A DNA stretch of 64,000 nt from Dichotomocladium elegans (taxonomy: Eukaryota > Mucoromycota > Mucoromycetes > Mucorales > Lichtheimiaceae): positions 372,001 to 436,000 of the forward strand of contig JAIXMN010000018.1 in the NCBI GenBank assembly GCA_025716815.1. Reading direction: 5' to 3'. Of the stretch, positions 24,415 through 37,951 are shown piece after piece. Within the stretch, counting starts at the first letter, position 1. The number at the start of each line of letters is the position of its first letter. A program made the translations under genes and the position numbers. A model generated the notes under the pieces. The model was given only the letters and a program-made list of their open reading frames with translations, did not search any database and was not told the origin of the DNA.

Positions 24415-25272
24415 CGTTTTAGGGCTGGCGGGGTGATGAGAAAAGTTGAAAAAGTGTTGCCAAAAGCAAGCCCGAAACAAGAAAGTAGGAGCGCCATTAA
24501 ATTCCGCTGACTCGCTCAAAGTTGATGGTATTTCGATCATGCGAGAAACAATTCTCGCTCAATTGATTTAAGCGATTTGGAGAGGATCATAACTTAAGGC
24601 ACACACGCGCAAAAAAAGGCGTTGAGTAAATGATAGTGCTCAATCATCGGTCAGTATCATAACAATACTGGTTGTTACCTTCTTTGCCATGATAAGAAAC
24701 CGCGTTTCTGAGGACGACTCCTTGGAATTGTAAAGAGCAGCTACAGCATTGGATGACTTCGAAGGAAATTATTGTAAGATCATCTGCTTATCGTATGGAC
24801 TGGAGCGCGAGATAATGTATAGGTTAAATGGATATATTCCTACTCACTTCGAACTTGGCATAGTGTCAAGGATCCGATGCATGAGTGGTGTAGCTGAAAC
24901 AAACTTCGCTTTGTTATTGTTGCTCTTCTATACCACACCTTAGTTACGTAGGTCCGGGGTGGCAAAAGTACAAAGGCCTGAAGTGCTCCAAAGCACTTGA
25001 TCCCTTCTTACAAAACATGACCGACGGCGAATCACCTGTTGCGCTTTGATAAGTATCAAAGGTAGAGGATTCTGAAGTATGTCCCTCTGAACGAACAAGA
25101 ACAAAGCCGGGGACACTCACTGTCATGCGGCGAATAAAGATTGTCGATCAATTTCGGGGCTGCCGATGTTTTTTGTGTACGTCAACGGCACGAAGCTCCG
25201 CAACCATTTGTGTGTGCGTGCACAATCATATTTTTACCTGCCTTTCTTTTATCGTAACAGAAAGCCCATCTC
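24415..25272. other. Divergent promoter region and short unassigned frames
   Basis: It lies between the USP-like gene (minus) and the phosphatase gene (plus), so it should hold both promoters. No gene recognised. Confidence 0.4.
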
Positions 25273-26296
<1,024 letters not shown>

Positions 26297-26692
26297 AAGG
26301 ATTCGCTGCCTTACTCACATCACCGCCACCATGTTAGCCGATCCGATGTTGTAGCTAACGTGGGAGCCCAATTTTGTAAATAGAAATTTTCAGTAAGCAC
26401 TAAATTAATAATTGGCAATTCAATTTGCCTATCATGACTTAAGATAAAAACATTCCATTCATACTTACGTCTACACAACCGCCGTTATCATCCGCTTCAT
26501 TTAGTGATTTCAGCGGGAAGACCTAACTTGAAACCACTGCTGCCCCGTTTTCAACTTAACAAATAGCTATGTTTTCTCGAACGCCAGGGGCAACCGCAGC
26601 ATTGCTTTTTTTGAAGCCCATGATATAGTTATCTTGGAATGATCCTCAGAATCCGTTCATTTTTCCGCTATGTAATCCTGGCGAGGGCTTAA
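26297..26692. other. 3' flank without a gene
   Basis: AT-rich sequence, no supported feature. Confidence 0.35.
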
Positions 26693-27950
26693 TTTTGATA
26701 TACACTCTTTTCCGATATCAAAGTCGTGCCTGGTCATTTCTGAAATCTTTACGCGTGATAACAAATCAAATGTCGCATATACGGGAAAAGATCGCGCGCG
26801 TATACCTCCAAACGAAAGGACAGAGACGTCTACATGATAGACACTGGGTTCAAGTGCAGCTACACAATGTACACTGACCAAGACAAGGTCAAATTCTTCA
26901 AACTAATCTTCAAGAAGCTCATTAATGCATCAGCAGCAGCCAAACAGCTACGTAGCAATCCATGTTCACTCAGCCCAGCGTTGGTCTTTACAGAATTTTC
27001 AAGAAGGAGTTTTGCCAAACAGTTAAGTTGTAGGTAGAGATCGTCTGGGCTTTTCGTTGTTTTTGGAGGTCATCCAATGCTTGCTTACATTGCTCGCATT
27101 GGTCTAGATAAAGGCTCTACACCAGGGTATGTACAATCGGGTATATCGTTGGATTTCTTTCTAGAATTTTATCCAGTAAGTATCATCCTGTTTTTAAAAA
27201 TCATCGTTACCATTTTTCTGGACAATGGTCAACATTCTGGACGCGCACAACCTGTAGTTAGATTGTGTCTTTACCATTGTACATACCCTGGTGTAGAGCC
27301 TTTATCTAGACCAATGCGAGCAATGTAAGCAAGCATTGGATGACCTCCAAAAACAACGAAAAGCCCAGACGATCTCTACCTACAACTTAACTGTTTGGCA
27401 AAACTCCTTCTTGAAAATTCTGTAAAGACCAACGCTGGGCTGAGTGAACATGGATTGCTACGTAGCTGTTTGGCTGCTGCTGATGCATTAATGAACTTCT
27501 TGAAGATTAGTTTGAAGAATTTGACCTTGTCTTGGTCAGTGTACATTGTGTATCTGCACTTGAACCCAGTGTCTATCACGTAGATGTCTCTGTCCTTTCG
27601 TTTCGAGGTATGCGCAACAACAAGGTCATAATCACCGCTGCAAGATATTCTACGCAGATCTTCAGTTTGAATCGAGTACATCTCTTCATCAATGACATAG
27701 TCCATAGGTTTCAGGGGCAGTAATGTTCATCAGCAACATGATCTTGGCCATATTTGTAAAAGATAGATTTCTCATTTCAGAGTGTAAAGCTTATATGAAA
27801 GAAAAGGCCAAAGGCTAGTAGAGATAGATTTGCCAAGCTTTTTTGCGCGACATCTTTTTCCGTATATGCGATATTTGATTTGTTATCACGCGTAAAGATT
27901 TCAAAAATGAGCAGGCACGACTCTGATTTCGGAAAAGAGTGCCTGGCTTG
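26693..27950. repeat. Fold-back (inverted duplication) built from DDE transposase 5' sequence
   Basis: Arms 26798-27137 and 27276-27614 are nearly perfect reverse complements, about 340 bp each, separated by about 138 bp. Outer arms 26693-26797 and about 27858-27945 also pair, so the right side has about 240 bp that the left side lacks. Translated, the arms encode the same fragment (ASAAAKQLRSNPCSLSPALV, with DKVKFFKLIF before it). The right side also has PMDYVIDEEMYSIQTEDLRR, the N-terminal region of the IS630/Tc1-like relics elsewhere in the window. Transcription across it would give a long hairpin RNA. Confidence 0.85.
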
Positions 27951-28264
27951 TTTTCTATTGAACTCTAAGGCATTGGTCAATGGGGAAAGGAAGTGGAAGC
28001 AAAAGTTTAAAAGAATTTGCAGGCCCGTCTACCATACTCGGCTGAAAACTTATGTGAGGATCATGCCCTATTTGTTGACGCATGAATGCATAGTAGCAAT
28101 TTTCACGCTGCGGAATAATAATCTTTTATACATATTAAGAACTCCGTGTTCTACTGTATCCAAGGAACATTGGTCTCTACAGCAAACTGCTGATATCTGG
28201 GGGGGATGTCAGTTCGTCGAGGCCTGTTTAAACTGAAGCAGACAATGCTTGAAATTAGTGTTCT

Positions 28265-30529
28265 TTAAGGACCACTACCATCAATTGTCTGGATAGGCCC
28301 CTTGTAATAATGTCGACCGGACGCAAACCAGAAAAATAAAGAGAGCAAAAACGCGGCACCGACCATGAGGGACGACCAGTTCATCGCTCCGGCCGAGACG
28401 GGGTTGACGGTGGGTATACAGAGCACGACGCTGAAGAAGAATATCCATAGCACAGCTAAGATATTGACAGGAATGCTCCATCGTCCAAGGCTAAACGGGC
28501 CACGTGGTAATTCATTGCGTTTCCAGATGAGTCTGCAAAGATAGGGAAGACCGTATGAGACATTGATGCAAATCACAGCCGCGCTCATGATTGCCGACCA
28601 ATAAATCTGGCTCGCAAAAGACTACGTAGTGAAATCGAGCATGAGAACCATAATTGACACCTCGTTATATACAAAATTTATACCGGCATAATGACGATAA
28701 TGCAGACCGCGACTTGCATCAGCATGATACGCAGTGGGACCTTATTAACACCATGGAGCTTATACCAAACATGATAATACGGCATGCATTTGTCGCGGGC
28801 CATCGACCACATCAGCTGTGCCTGAGCAAGTAGGATGTTGCATAGACATCCAAACTGCGTGACAGCAAGGATGATCAAAAAAAATGCCGCTAGTCGAGGT
28901 GTTGTCGCGCGCGAAAATAGCGTAGCTACCGGGAAAGACGATTTATGAAGCTCTTCCACGTCTTGGATCGAAAATAAGGTGGCAACACAGAGCACGAGTG
29001 ACTGAAATACAGCCCCCGCAATGGCAAACAAAATCCCTTTAGGACCGGACCTCGAGGCATTTCTTGTGCCCTCGGCTAAATGGGCACCATTTTCATATCC
29101 GATCTATGCATGTAATATAAGTCTTCAGAGCATTCTTATCATCTTGGAAAACAAATATCTACCAAAGTCCAGCCTGCTTGCGTCATCCCAATCAGAAAAG
29201 CTACCCCAAAGTTATCCCACCCTGTGTAATTCTGGAACTCGGTAAATACCCAGCTCCCAGACGGGTGTGTGGGTGCCATGACCGGCATGGCAATAGCAAT
29301 GATAAATGTGCCAATGACAACCCAATAAACTAATACCCATCATGTATAAGCACAAAGTTACTGTCTTGATTTGGATTGATTTCCGTTTTACTTACGTATA
29401 AAGATATTGAGCCAACCGTTGACCTTCACGCCGAGTGAATTGACTGCAACACCAGCAAAAAGTATAGCAATATAAACACCAATGGTTGCACCTTGGTTAG
29501 TAACCTGATAATCATTCACCACATTCGCAGTCGCTACATTAGGAATCAGCAAAATTAAAATTAAAAAAGATAGGAAAAGACGTAACTTACCTATTAGATA
29601 TTGGGCTAGGGTATAAGACACCGTCATGGCTGTGGTCAGCTGCCCAGCTAGAAAGATGTAACCACAAATCCATGACATTACTAAAGTTAGACACACGCGG
29701 AGATTCATAGGATTAGATTTACACAGTAGTAGAAGAATTCTATGATAAGCATTATGCGTAGATATGTACATACATGGACCCCATTCGGGACTACTAAGGA
29801 GATAACACCATGAATATACACCGCCGTTGACCGGGAAAGCTATATATATGTAAGAATCACTTGCAATGTTAGGAACATCGCGGAAACAAAGAGCTTATGC
29901 TACAAACATGAGAAAAGTTCGGCCATGGCAAGCGCAATCAGTGTCACAAACGGTGATACAACGATCTGGATAAAGAAATCGAAGTTACTTAGAAACAAAC
30001 AAACAGACAGACAGCAAACGATTAGAAGTAAGCTTTACAAATCCCCAGAATAAGGACATGGGTCCCCCAGCATTCATTGAGCCACCAAAGCCGACAAGCC
30101 TAATTATGTATGCAAGTGTGGATACAAATTAAATGCTATAATCCTGTGAATACCGCACAAATTTACCAATTGGGCAAAACTCCCATGCAGGAGAATGCAA
30201 AGCCCGCCTGCACAAAAAGACTGATCTCCCGCTTGAACTCTTGCTTGTATCCAAGGCCCTCCAATACCCTTATATCATCGTCTACAACCAAGTCACGCGT
30301 TTTGATTTTGGGGCTGCAGATGGTTTTTTCGATGACGTTCTCGTATGATGTTGCGAGGGTAGAGTGCAAATTCTTCGCTGCTGGTGGGTCGGTTGTGGCC
30401 GTAGTATCGGACGATTTAGCTGATAGTGTATCTTTCTATAAATCACAGCCATGAGCACAGAGCCTGCGGCATACTCGAGTGATGTAATAAGTATCACACA
30501 TAAGGAATTCTTTCAAGTACCTCGGACAT
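28265..30529 (-). CDS. Amino-acid/GABA-type permease, APC superfamily, copy 1
   Basis: About ten exons on the minus strand. A three-codon first exon (MSE, ATG at 30529-30527) is followed by an intron, then KDTLSAKSSDTTATTDP and the family block ELGYKQEF-like GLGYKQEFKREISLFVQAGF with FSCMGVLPNW. Other family blocks include MNAGGPMSLFWGF, IGYENGAHLAEGTRNASRSG, SIQDVEELHKSSFPVATLFS, AQLMWSMARDKCMPYYHVWY and YGLPYLCRLIWKRNELPRGP near the C-terminus. This is the 12-helix AA_permease_2 architecture used by fungal GABA, choline and polyamine importers in plasma or vacuolar membranes. Substrate cannot be read from sequence. Frame and splice sites look intact. It is the first of three tandem paralogues on the same strand, each with its own flank of about 0.9-1.4 kb. 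Confidence 0.9.
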
Positions 30530-31444
30530 AATGTTCTCTTTATATTAAAAGGGAAAAGAGAAAAAAAATTAAATCTGGCGGAGGAAGAAAGAGAAAAGCG
30601 AAAGGGGGAAGAAAGGCAAGATACTCTTGATCGCTACCATCGTTTTATTTTCTATCAACACTAACTCATCGGCAACAAACTAAAAACGAAAGCTCGCATC
30701 CTGCAACACCACATCCGAAAAACCTCGTCAAAGAAAAAAAAAGGTGCTTGAATCTTATCGGCACCAGCCCTGTCATCATCCTGTCTTTATTGGATGGGAA
30801 TTTTGCTTGCGCGTTACACACTGATAAGGGTGAGGAAACCTTACTCGTAGTTATCGTCGACATGCTGTCCACTAATCGATTGTCTCGCCTTATTTGTAAA
30901 AAAAATACCTATCATTTTGGTAATCTTCCGCATACTTAGGAAGCGAACTGTTTCTTTTGCATTCAATGGCGTTTTCACTGCGATATAGTACATGCATCCC
31001 ATGATTGTACGGTTGCACGCCCTTGTTACGGTAACCGTGGCTTTTCTGGTCTGCTTTTATTTACATTGTATTGAGTGAAAGTTCTTTACATCCCATATGT
31101 GTAATAAACAAACTGTATGATCAGTATATGCTCTAGCATGAGCTAATCGTTCTCCTTGTGCGATATAGCACCGTTTCATTGGCGCAATATCGCCAAGATC
31201 GACGCTTTGATCGCTGGAAATTCGTTTTTTTCTCTTATCACAATATGTATGAAGAGCATCAGGGAGAAGTTGGGGTTTCCTCAATTTTATCTCACAATAA
31301 ATATAAACATGTACAAAGGTATTCTTGGTTACACGGATCGAGTGTTCCAGCGTTTCGGTAGAGGTAGAGAAAAGGGAAGTATAATACAAAATGGCTAACA
31401 AGAATAGGATAGTGTGTTGCAAAGGTTCTATCCTAATAGTTTTT
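30530..31444. other. Spacer between permease copies 1 and 2
   Basis: It should contain the promoter of copy 1 and the 3' flank of copy 2. No gene seen. Confidence 0.4.
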
Positions 31445-33662
31445 CTAGAAATGACCAGCTGCATCAACCTGATAAGTAGGGCCCTTGAAAACATGTTTGC
31501 CGCCCAAATGCCAGAAGGTAAGGGCCAAGATGACAACTGCGCCAAACATGAGGCAGGACCAGTTCATGGTGTACACAGAGACAGGATTGACGGTAGGGAT
31601 GCAAAGAATGACAGCAAAGAAGACAATCCAGAGGATAGAGATAACAGTGATTGGGATACTAGCCTTGCCAAGACTGAAACGACCCTTGGGAAGATCGTGG
31701 CGTTTCCAGATCATGCGACAGACGTAAGGAATGCCATAGGCAACATTGGCGCAAATGACTGCTGTGCTCATGATGGCGCTCCAGTAGACTTCGCTGGCAA
31801 AAGTCTGGAATAGGAACGTTTAGTTTTTTCATGCTACTGGTGATGTGTTGGATTATCACAACCGAGATCAAAGACTTACGGGCATAATAAAGACAATGCA
31901 AACGACAACCTGAAGAATGTAAAGCCGCAGAGGGATCTTGCGCGCACCTTCGCCAGTGAGCTTGTACCAGAATTTGGCGTTGGGAAGGGCACTATCACGT
32001 GCCATGGCCCACATCAAGTTGCCTAGAGCAACGATTGTGTTGACCAAACAGCCAAATTCAGCAACGATGAGAATGACCATGAAGAAGGCCGCGAGACCGA
32101 CGTTGGTCGCACGGACAAAGAGAGTGGCGACGGGGAATGAAGAGGCCATGAGTTCCTCAACGTCTTGAATAGAAAAAAGGGTCGACACGCAAAGAATAAG
32201 TGATTGAACAACGGCAGCAAAGACACTGATCAAGATACCTGTAAAGAATACTTTTTTAGAAAAACGTGCCAACCCCCTAACGCGTTATACATACTATGCG
32301 GTCCGGTGACATCAGCATTTTTGGTACCCTCGGCAAGATGAGCGCCGTTTTCGTAGCCGATCTAAAGGTGGAGGAGATATTTAGAAATGAGTCATCTAGC
32401 TTTTGTTCGCCACAGGGCAAGTTCTACATACAAGAGTCCAGCCGGCTTGAAGCATGCCAAGCAAGAAGGTAAGGCCCTTGTTGGACCAACCAGTTCTGTT
32501 CTGGAACTCAGTAAAAACCCAGCCGGCCGAAGGGTGGGTATCAGCCATAGCCGGCAAGGTAACCACGATGATGATAGTGCCAATGAAGACCCAGATAACT
32601 GTAAACAGAAGAACGTTAATTTTGAGATGCAGGGGTCTGGCAGGGACATCGTGGTGCGTACTCATAAACTTGTTCAGATAGCCGTTGAATTTAATGCCAA
32701 GGGCGCAGTATGCGAGACCGATCAGCAAAACAGCAGCGTAAATGCCGACGTAAGCGCCCTGGCTCTGGATCTGATGAACGTTCAGAATGTTGGACAATGC
32801 TACGTAGAAATGGATCGGTGAGTGAATCTGAGATATGAATCATCATGCACCATCGAAACTGCGCTTACCGATGATGTACTCTGCAAGTGAGTATGCGACG
32901 GTCATGTTGGCAGTCATCAATGCAGCAGTCATCATATAGCCACAGACCCAAGACATTACTAAGTGCATTAAGAAATATTAGCCACATGGGAAACATTCAG
33001 AAGCGTGTGAATGGGTGATGACATACAGGGACCCCACTTGGGACCTGCCAAAAGGAAACTCCATGAATAGACGCCGCCACAAACGGGATAAGCTAATTGG
33101 CCGAACAGACCGAGGTATTTAGTTTCTGCTGAAAATTAGTAGAAAATTCTGTCTGTACCTGAGAATAGTTCGGCCATAGCCAACGCAATGCAGTAAACAA
33201 AAGGAGCGGCAACAATCTATCATCCATGACATGTCGATGATTAAAGATGAGATTATTGGAACTGAGAAAGAAAGTTGGAAACACATACAAAACCCCAAAA
33301 GAGGGACATGGGTCCACCAGATATCATGGCATTGGCAAACCCGATAGACCTATAAAAAAGTGAAGATTTAATTAGCAAGAGAAGGACGTATACAAGGCAT
33401 GAACAATGTTGTCTACCAGTTGGGCAATACAGCCATGGTCGAGAAGGAAAATCCTGCGAGGACAAAAAGACTGATTTCACGTTGGAATTCTTGCTTATAG
33501 CCAAAGTGTTCCAGTTGCTGAGCATCTTGGTCGGATGAAGACGCAATAGACTCGGCGTTCTTGGCGATATCAAATTGCTGTAGATTTCCCTGATGTTGTG
33601 ATTAACCATGAGCGATAGCACAATGAAGGTATGATCCGTCATTATACCTTTTTCTCCTCCAT
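31445..33662 (-). CDS. Amino-acid/GABA-type permease, APC superfamily, copy 2
   Basis: The ATG is at 33662-33660 (MEEKK, then an intron). The second exon starts GNLQQFDIAKNAESIASSSD and carries HFGYKQEFQREISLFVLAGF. Later exons give ISGGPMSLFWGF, IYAAVLLIGLAYCALGIKFN, THPSAGWVFTEFQNRTGWSN, SIQDVEELMASSFPVATLFV and AYGIPYVCRMIWKRHDLPKG, ending VDAAGHF. Intron positions match copy 1 in most places, as expected for tandem duplication. Membrane helices are clear in every exon and no frame defect was seen. It belongs to the same subfamily as copies 1 and 3 but is clearly diverged, so the duplication is not recent. Confidence 0.91.
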
Positions 33663-35112
33663 TGTTCCTTTTTTTTGCGTAATACTGAGCAAAAACGTAG
33701 GAAATACTCTATTTCTTTAAATACCCTTAAGCTATCAGCGGAGAAGCCTTGACGTTATCTTCCCGCCAGTAAGATAAATTCCCAAAAGAGGTTTAAAGAA
33801 TGTTTTGTAACCCAAGCGGACTGGAGATGAATCTCGGCGCATTCACAGGGTCCTTTTCCCACTGACAAATACGTGATACACGCGTTGGAGGAATGTATGA
33901 TTTCGTCAATGGGCATGTCATCTTAAAAAAATTAACAATGATGACTAGTGGCTGTCAAAAGTGAATTCTTGTTACATAGAGATAACGATTTGTGTCCCAA
34001 AATTGGCACATTCTCCACAATTACAGACAAAAGAAGTAAGGCACATAAATGTTGATTGGGCAGGACTGGCTTTGAACCCTATCGCTTATCATCCATGTGC
34101 AATTGTTTGTGCTCCGATCCAAGCTAAAGAATGGTATACTTCAGAACGTGTATAATGTTTAGATGACACTGTGAGCCATGAAAAGAAAATAAATATTCTG
34201 GTGCTGGATTGGGAGAACCTTAAATTACACTGGAAGACAATGAGACACGCTACAGCAGTGAAAAATTGTACATTGCCAAGACAAGAGGAGCAGTTCCCAC
34301 GGTATTATCAACGAGCAGAGAGAGATTTGATCTCCTACGTGGTATAGAACGACTTATTTCGTGTATAATGGATAGGTCCCAGATAGGATACATGGGCTCT
34401 CGATAACTTTCACGTTCATAGATGGTGTGGGAAATGACTGTTATTAGCAGTTTATCGGGAGATGTAGTGTTCGTAACGGTGAGGACGACGAGAGAAGAAA
34501 TCCGGTCTGTCGACGGAAGGTATCGGTAAACCTACTAGATTTGGACCTATCAAAATGCATTAGATACACAAATAACTAATAAGGTTTACGAATCAATCGT
34601 ATTTACCATCTGTCACCAAGGTATACCGTACCGGTGCCACATTCGTTCTAACCTCTTTCTGTACCCCACAAAGAAAATAGTGCGAAGGGTTATCGTTGGA
34701 CAATTTGTAGGAACCCGCCTTTTCTTTATTCTTATTTGGGGAGGGACAAATTCGGCGCGACCGAGATCTGTTTTTTATTTGTGCATATATGCATCAACAA
34801 CTAGGGATACTGATCCGCTATGAAACCGGACTGGACCGACTGCTTCACACAACGGTTGAAATATTCAACCACTTTAGATTTCATAGCTATGTTCGATAGT
34901 ACATAAGTAAAAGAAAGGGTGCACACATGTTTAATTATGAATTTCTGTCATACATTACAACTTCGATAACGAACAATATGAGTGTACAAACAACAAAAAT
35001 GAAGGAATTTATTAAACGACGTAAAGCTCATCGCAAGACATTGTAAATATGCAGTATATATACTTGAAAGCGGATCAGGGATGTGTGTAAAACAGATTGT
35101 TTTTTTTTTTTG
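33663..35112. other. Spacer between permease copies 2 and 3
   Basis: Low-complexity and AT-rich sequence without a supported gene. It contains the presumed copy 2 promoter next to 33663. Confidence 0.4.
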
Positions 35113-37322
35113 TTAATGGCTCTCGCCCAAAGTCTGCATAGGGCCTTTATAGTTCTTCCTTCCGCCGAGGAACCAGAATGTCAGCGAGAACGTCAGTACG
35201 GCGCCGATCATTACCGAGGCCCAGTTCATTGTTTCGGCGTCCACAGGGCTAACGTTTGGGAAGCACAAAATGACACCAAAAAATGCAATCCATGAGACCG
35301 CAATAACATTCACCAAGAAACTCCAACGCCCCAAATGGAAAGGACCACGAGAGAATTCTCCACGCATAAAGATCAAACGGCAGACAAAGGGTAGACCATA
35401 AGCGACATTGACGCAAATGACCGCCGTGCTCATGATCGCTGACCAGTAGACCTGACTGGCTAATGACTATGCAAAGTGACCACATAAGCTATCCGCAATT
35501 CAACCACTTCCAGTACTCCCATCCTCCATTCCACATATCCACCCGTCTCGGTCACTCTCGATATGGAGATCAAACTCACAGGTAAAATGACAACGATGCA
35601 AATCGTGGCAACGAGGAGCAAAATGCGAAGTGGAGCTTCATGGCGACCGCTCAGTTTGTACCAGAACTTGCGGTTCGGAATGCACCCATCGCGAGCCATG
35701 GACCACATCAACTGAGCTACTGCTAGGAGCGAGTTTGCGAGTGATCCGAATTGGGCCACGACAAGGATGACCAAGAAGAATGCGGTAAGAGACTTGTTCG
35801 TAGCACGCAAAAACAGGGTCGCGACCGCGCTTGATGATGACTGGAGCTCATCCAAGTCTTGAATAGAGAACATGGTTGCAATGCAGATCACGAGCGCTTG
35901 GACAATAGCACCGACGACAGCAATTAAAATACCTCGAGCACCTGTTCTTTCAGCATTCTTGGTGCCCTCCGCGATTTGAGCGCCGTTCTCATAACCAATC
36001 TAGACAACCGGTCATAAAATCGGTCACTACAATCTGTCAATAGCCATTATTCCCACTCGCATTATCTTACCAAACTCCAACCAGCTTGAAGTAGACCGAG
36101 GAAGAATGTAATGCCGACATTTTGGTAGCCGGTGTTGTTGGTAAACTCAGTGAATACCCAGGAGGCAGAAGGATGAGTAGGGGCCATGACAGGCATAACA
36201 ATGACAATAAGGATAGTGCCAATGACAACCCAGTAAACTATTATGTGAGTTGAATTCAAAGAGACCTAAAACAAATGAAAAACAAACAGGTATATAAGTT
36301 TTGCTTTATCTTACCCATGAATTTATTGAGATAACCGCTGAACTTGATTCCCATATAACTGTAACCAACGCCCAATATCAGGAACAAAATATAAAGGCCA
36401 ACAAGCGCGCCTTGACTGTCGATTTGTCTAACATTCATAACGTTTGATATGGCTATCTATTGTTAGATGCATTCCATCAACACTTCTCTTTCCTCACGTA
36501 CCAACCACATATTGCGCCATGGTATAAGCAACTGTCATTACAACCGCCAAGAGGCCTCCGACGAAAACATAACCGCAAACCCATGCCATTACTATGAATC
36601 CAACACTAATTAATCACACGCGTTTCTTTTCTCCCCACAAGCGCTTAGAATAGCCGTGGTACAGTACTTACAAGGGCCCCATTCCGGTCCACTCAAAAGA
36701 TAACACCATGAATAGACTCCTCCATTCACAGGATAAGCTGGAGTATTAGGATTACGAGTAAGAAAATTTTCCTATAAGTGTAAAATTACCGATCATTCCC
36801 TCCACCCTCCTCCTAGAAGAAAATAATATTACCAGAAAACAACTCAGCCATTCCAAGAGCAATGCACAGGACAAAAGGGGAAATGACAATCTGTGCATGT
36901 GTTTAAGTGCCTGCGCCACATCCAGAAAAGACCTCACCTTGCAAAGCTACGTACAATTCCCCAGAAAAGAGACATAGGACCGCCTGCGTTCATTGTGCCT
37001 GAGAATCCGACGAGCCAGTTGGGCAAGACTGCCATTGTAGAGAAGGCAAAGCCAGCTTGCACGAATAGGCTGATTTCTCGGGTAAACTCTTGCTTGTATC
37101 CGAGTTCAGTTAACTTTTGAGCATCACGATCTAAAATGACAACGGATTCCACGCTAATATCCTCGTGGTTTGACTTTTCACTTGTTTTCACGGAAGCCGT
37201 TGTCGTGATGATGTTCTGCTGTAGTGACGCAACAACAAATAAGTTTTTTTGTCGTTCATAGAACGGTAAGAGGATGATCGAAAATAAGGGAATTTTCTTG
37301 CCTTCCCGTCGGGTGATACCAT
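35113..37322 (-). CDS. Amino-acid/GABA-type permease, APC superfamily, copy 3
   Basis: The 3' exons mirror copies 1 and 2 (IGYENGAQIAEGTKNAERTG; SIQDLDELQSSSSAVATLFL; YGLPFVCRLIFMRGEFSRGP; C-terminus MQTLGESH). The N-terminal exon includes ELGYKQEFTREISLFVQAGF and, unlike copies 1 and 2, reads without an intron through VLPNWLVGFSGTMNAGGPMS. The start is uncertain. The best model is ATG at 37322-37320 (MVSPDGK) with a GC-AG intron (AAG|GCAAGA) joining in phase to QNIITTTASV, which matches the short first exons of the other copies. The minus-strand frame is also open further upstream, giving a longer alternative without splicing. Substrate is unknown. Confidence 0.88.
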
Positions 37323-37951
37323 ATTGCCGATGCCGTTCACACACGTATGTATGTCTATGCGTTTGCGTAGTAAAAGGGGAAAAATTGTGAATATGAGAAG
37401 AAGAAAAGGTTGCTTTTTATTCATGACAGAGGCACTTCCTATTCGCACGCAAGGTTAGACGAGAGGTGCATCTTGTCACCGGGTGTATGTGAAAGTGGAG
37501 ATCAATATATCACACAAACACCCTATTACCCTAGTGATATCGGAAACATAGGTGATACAATGTAATTCACGCTAATCAAATCATAGGTAAAATGCTGCGA
37601 TCAAAAAGTTAGATACTAAACCCCTGAACCGGGATCTAGGAATCTCTGTACTGGTTTATCAAGTCTTCCATCGGGTTATATAAGAAAGCTACTTAAAATG
37701 TAATAGCGGTCAAGACTTCGTGCATAAACAAGAAGAGAAGGACCGAGATATATGAATTTAGTAGGTTACACAAATCCAAGATAACGACATCATTTCCTTA
37801 TAACCCACACACAGATTTCTAAGCGCTATCCATAAAAGTAGTGAAGGAAAACAGATCTACCTCGAAATAGAAGCTTCCACGTTGTCAGGCTGATGTCTTC
37901 TCGTCAAAAATAGCCTATAGTTTCGGATAGATTACAACTTTTGGCAATAGC
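37323..37951. other. Flank between permease cluster and repeat region
   Basis: No gene. Unique sequence up to the start of the 3-kb duplication at 37952. Confidence 0.4.

Noticed and set aside
37515..37540. Telomere-like CCCTATTACCCTA sequence
   Set aside because: Only one imperfect repeat, inside a normal intergenic flank.
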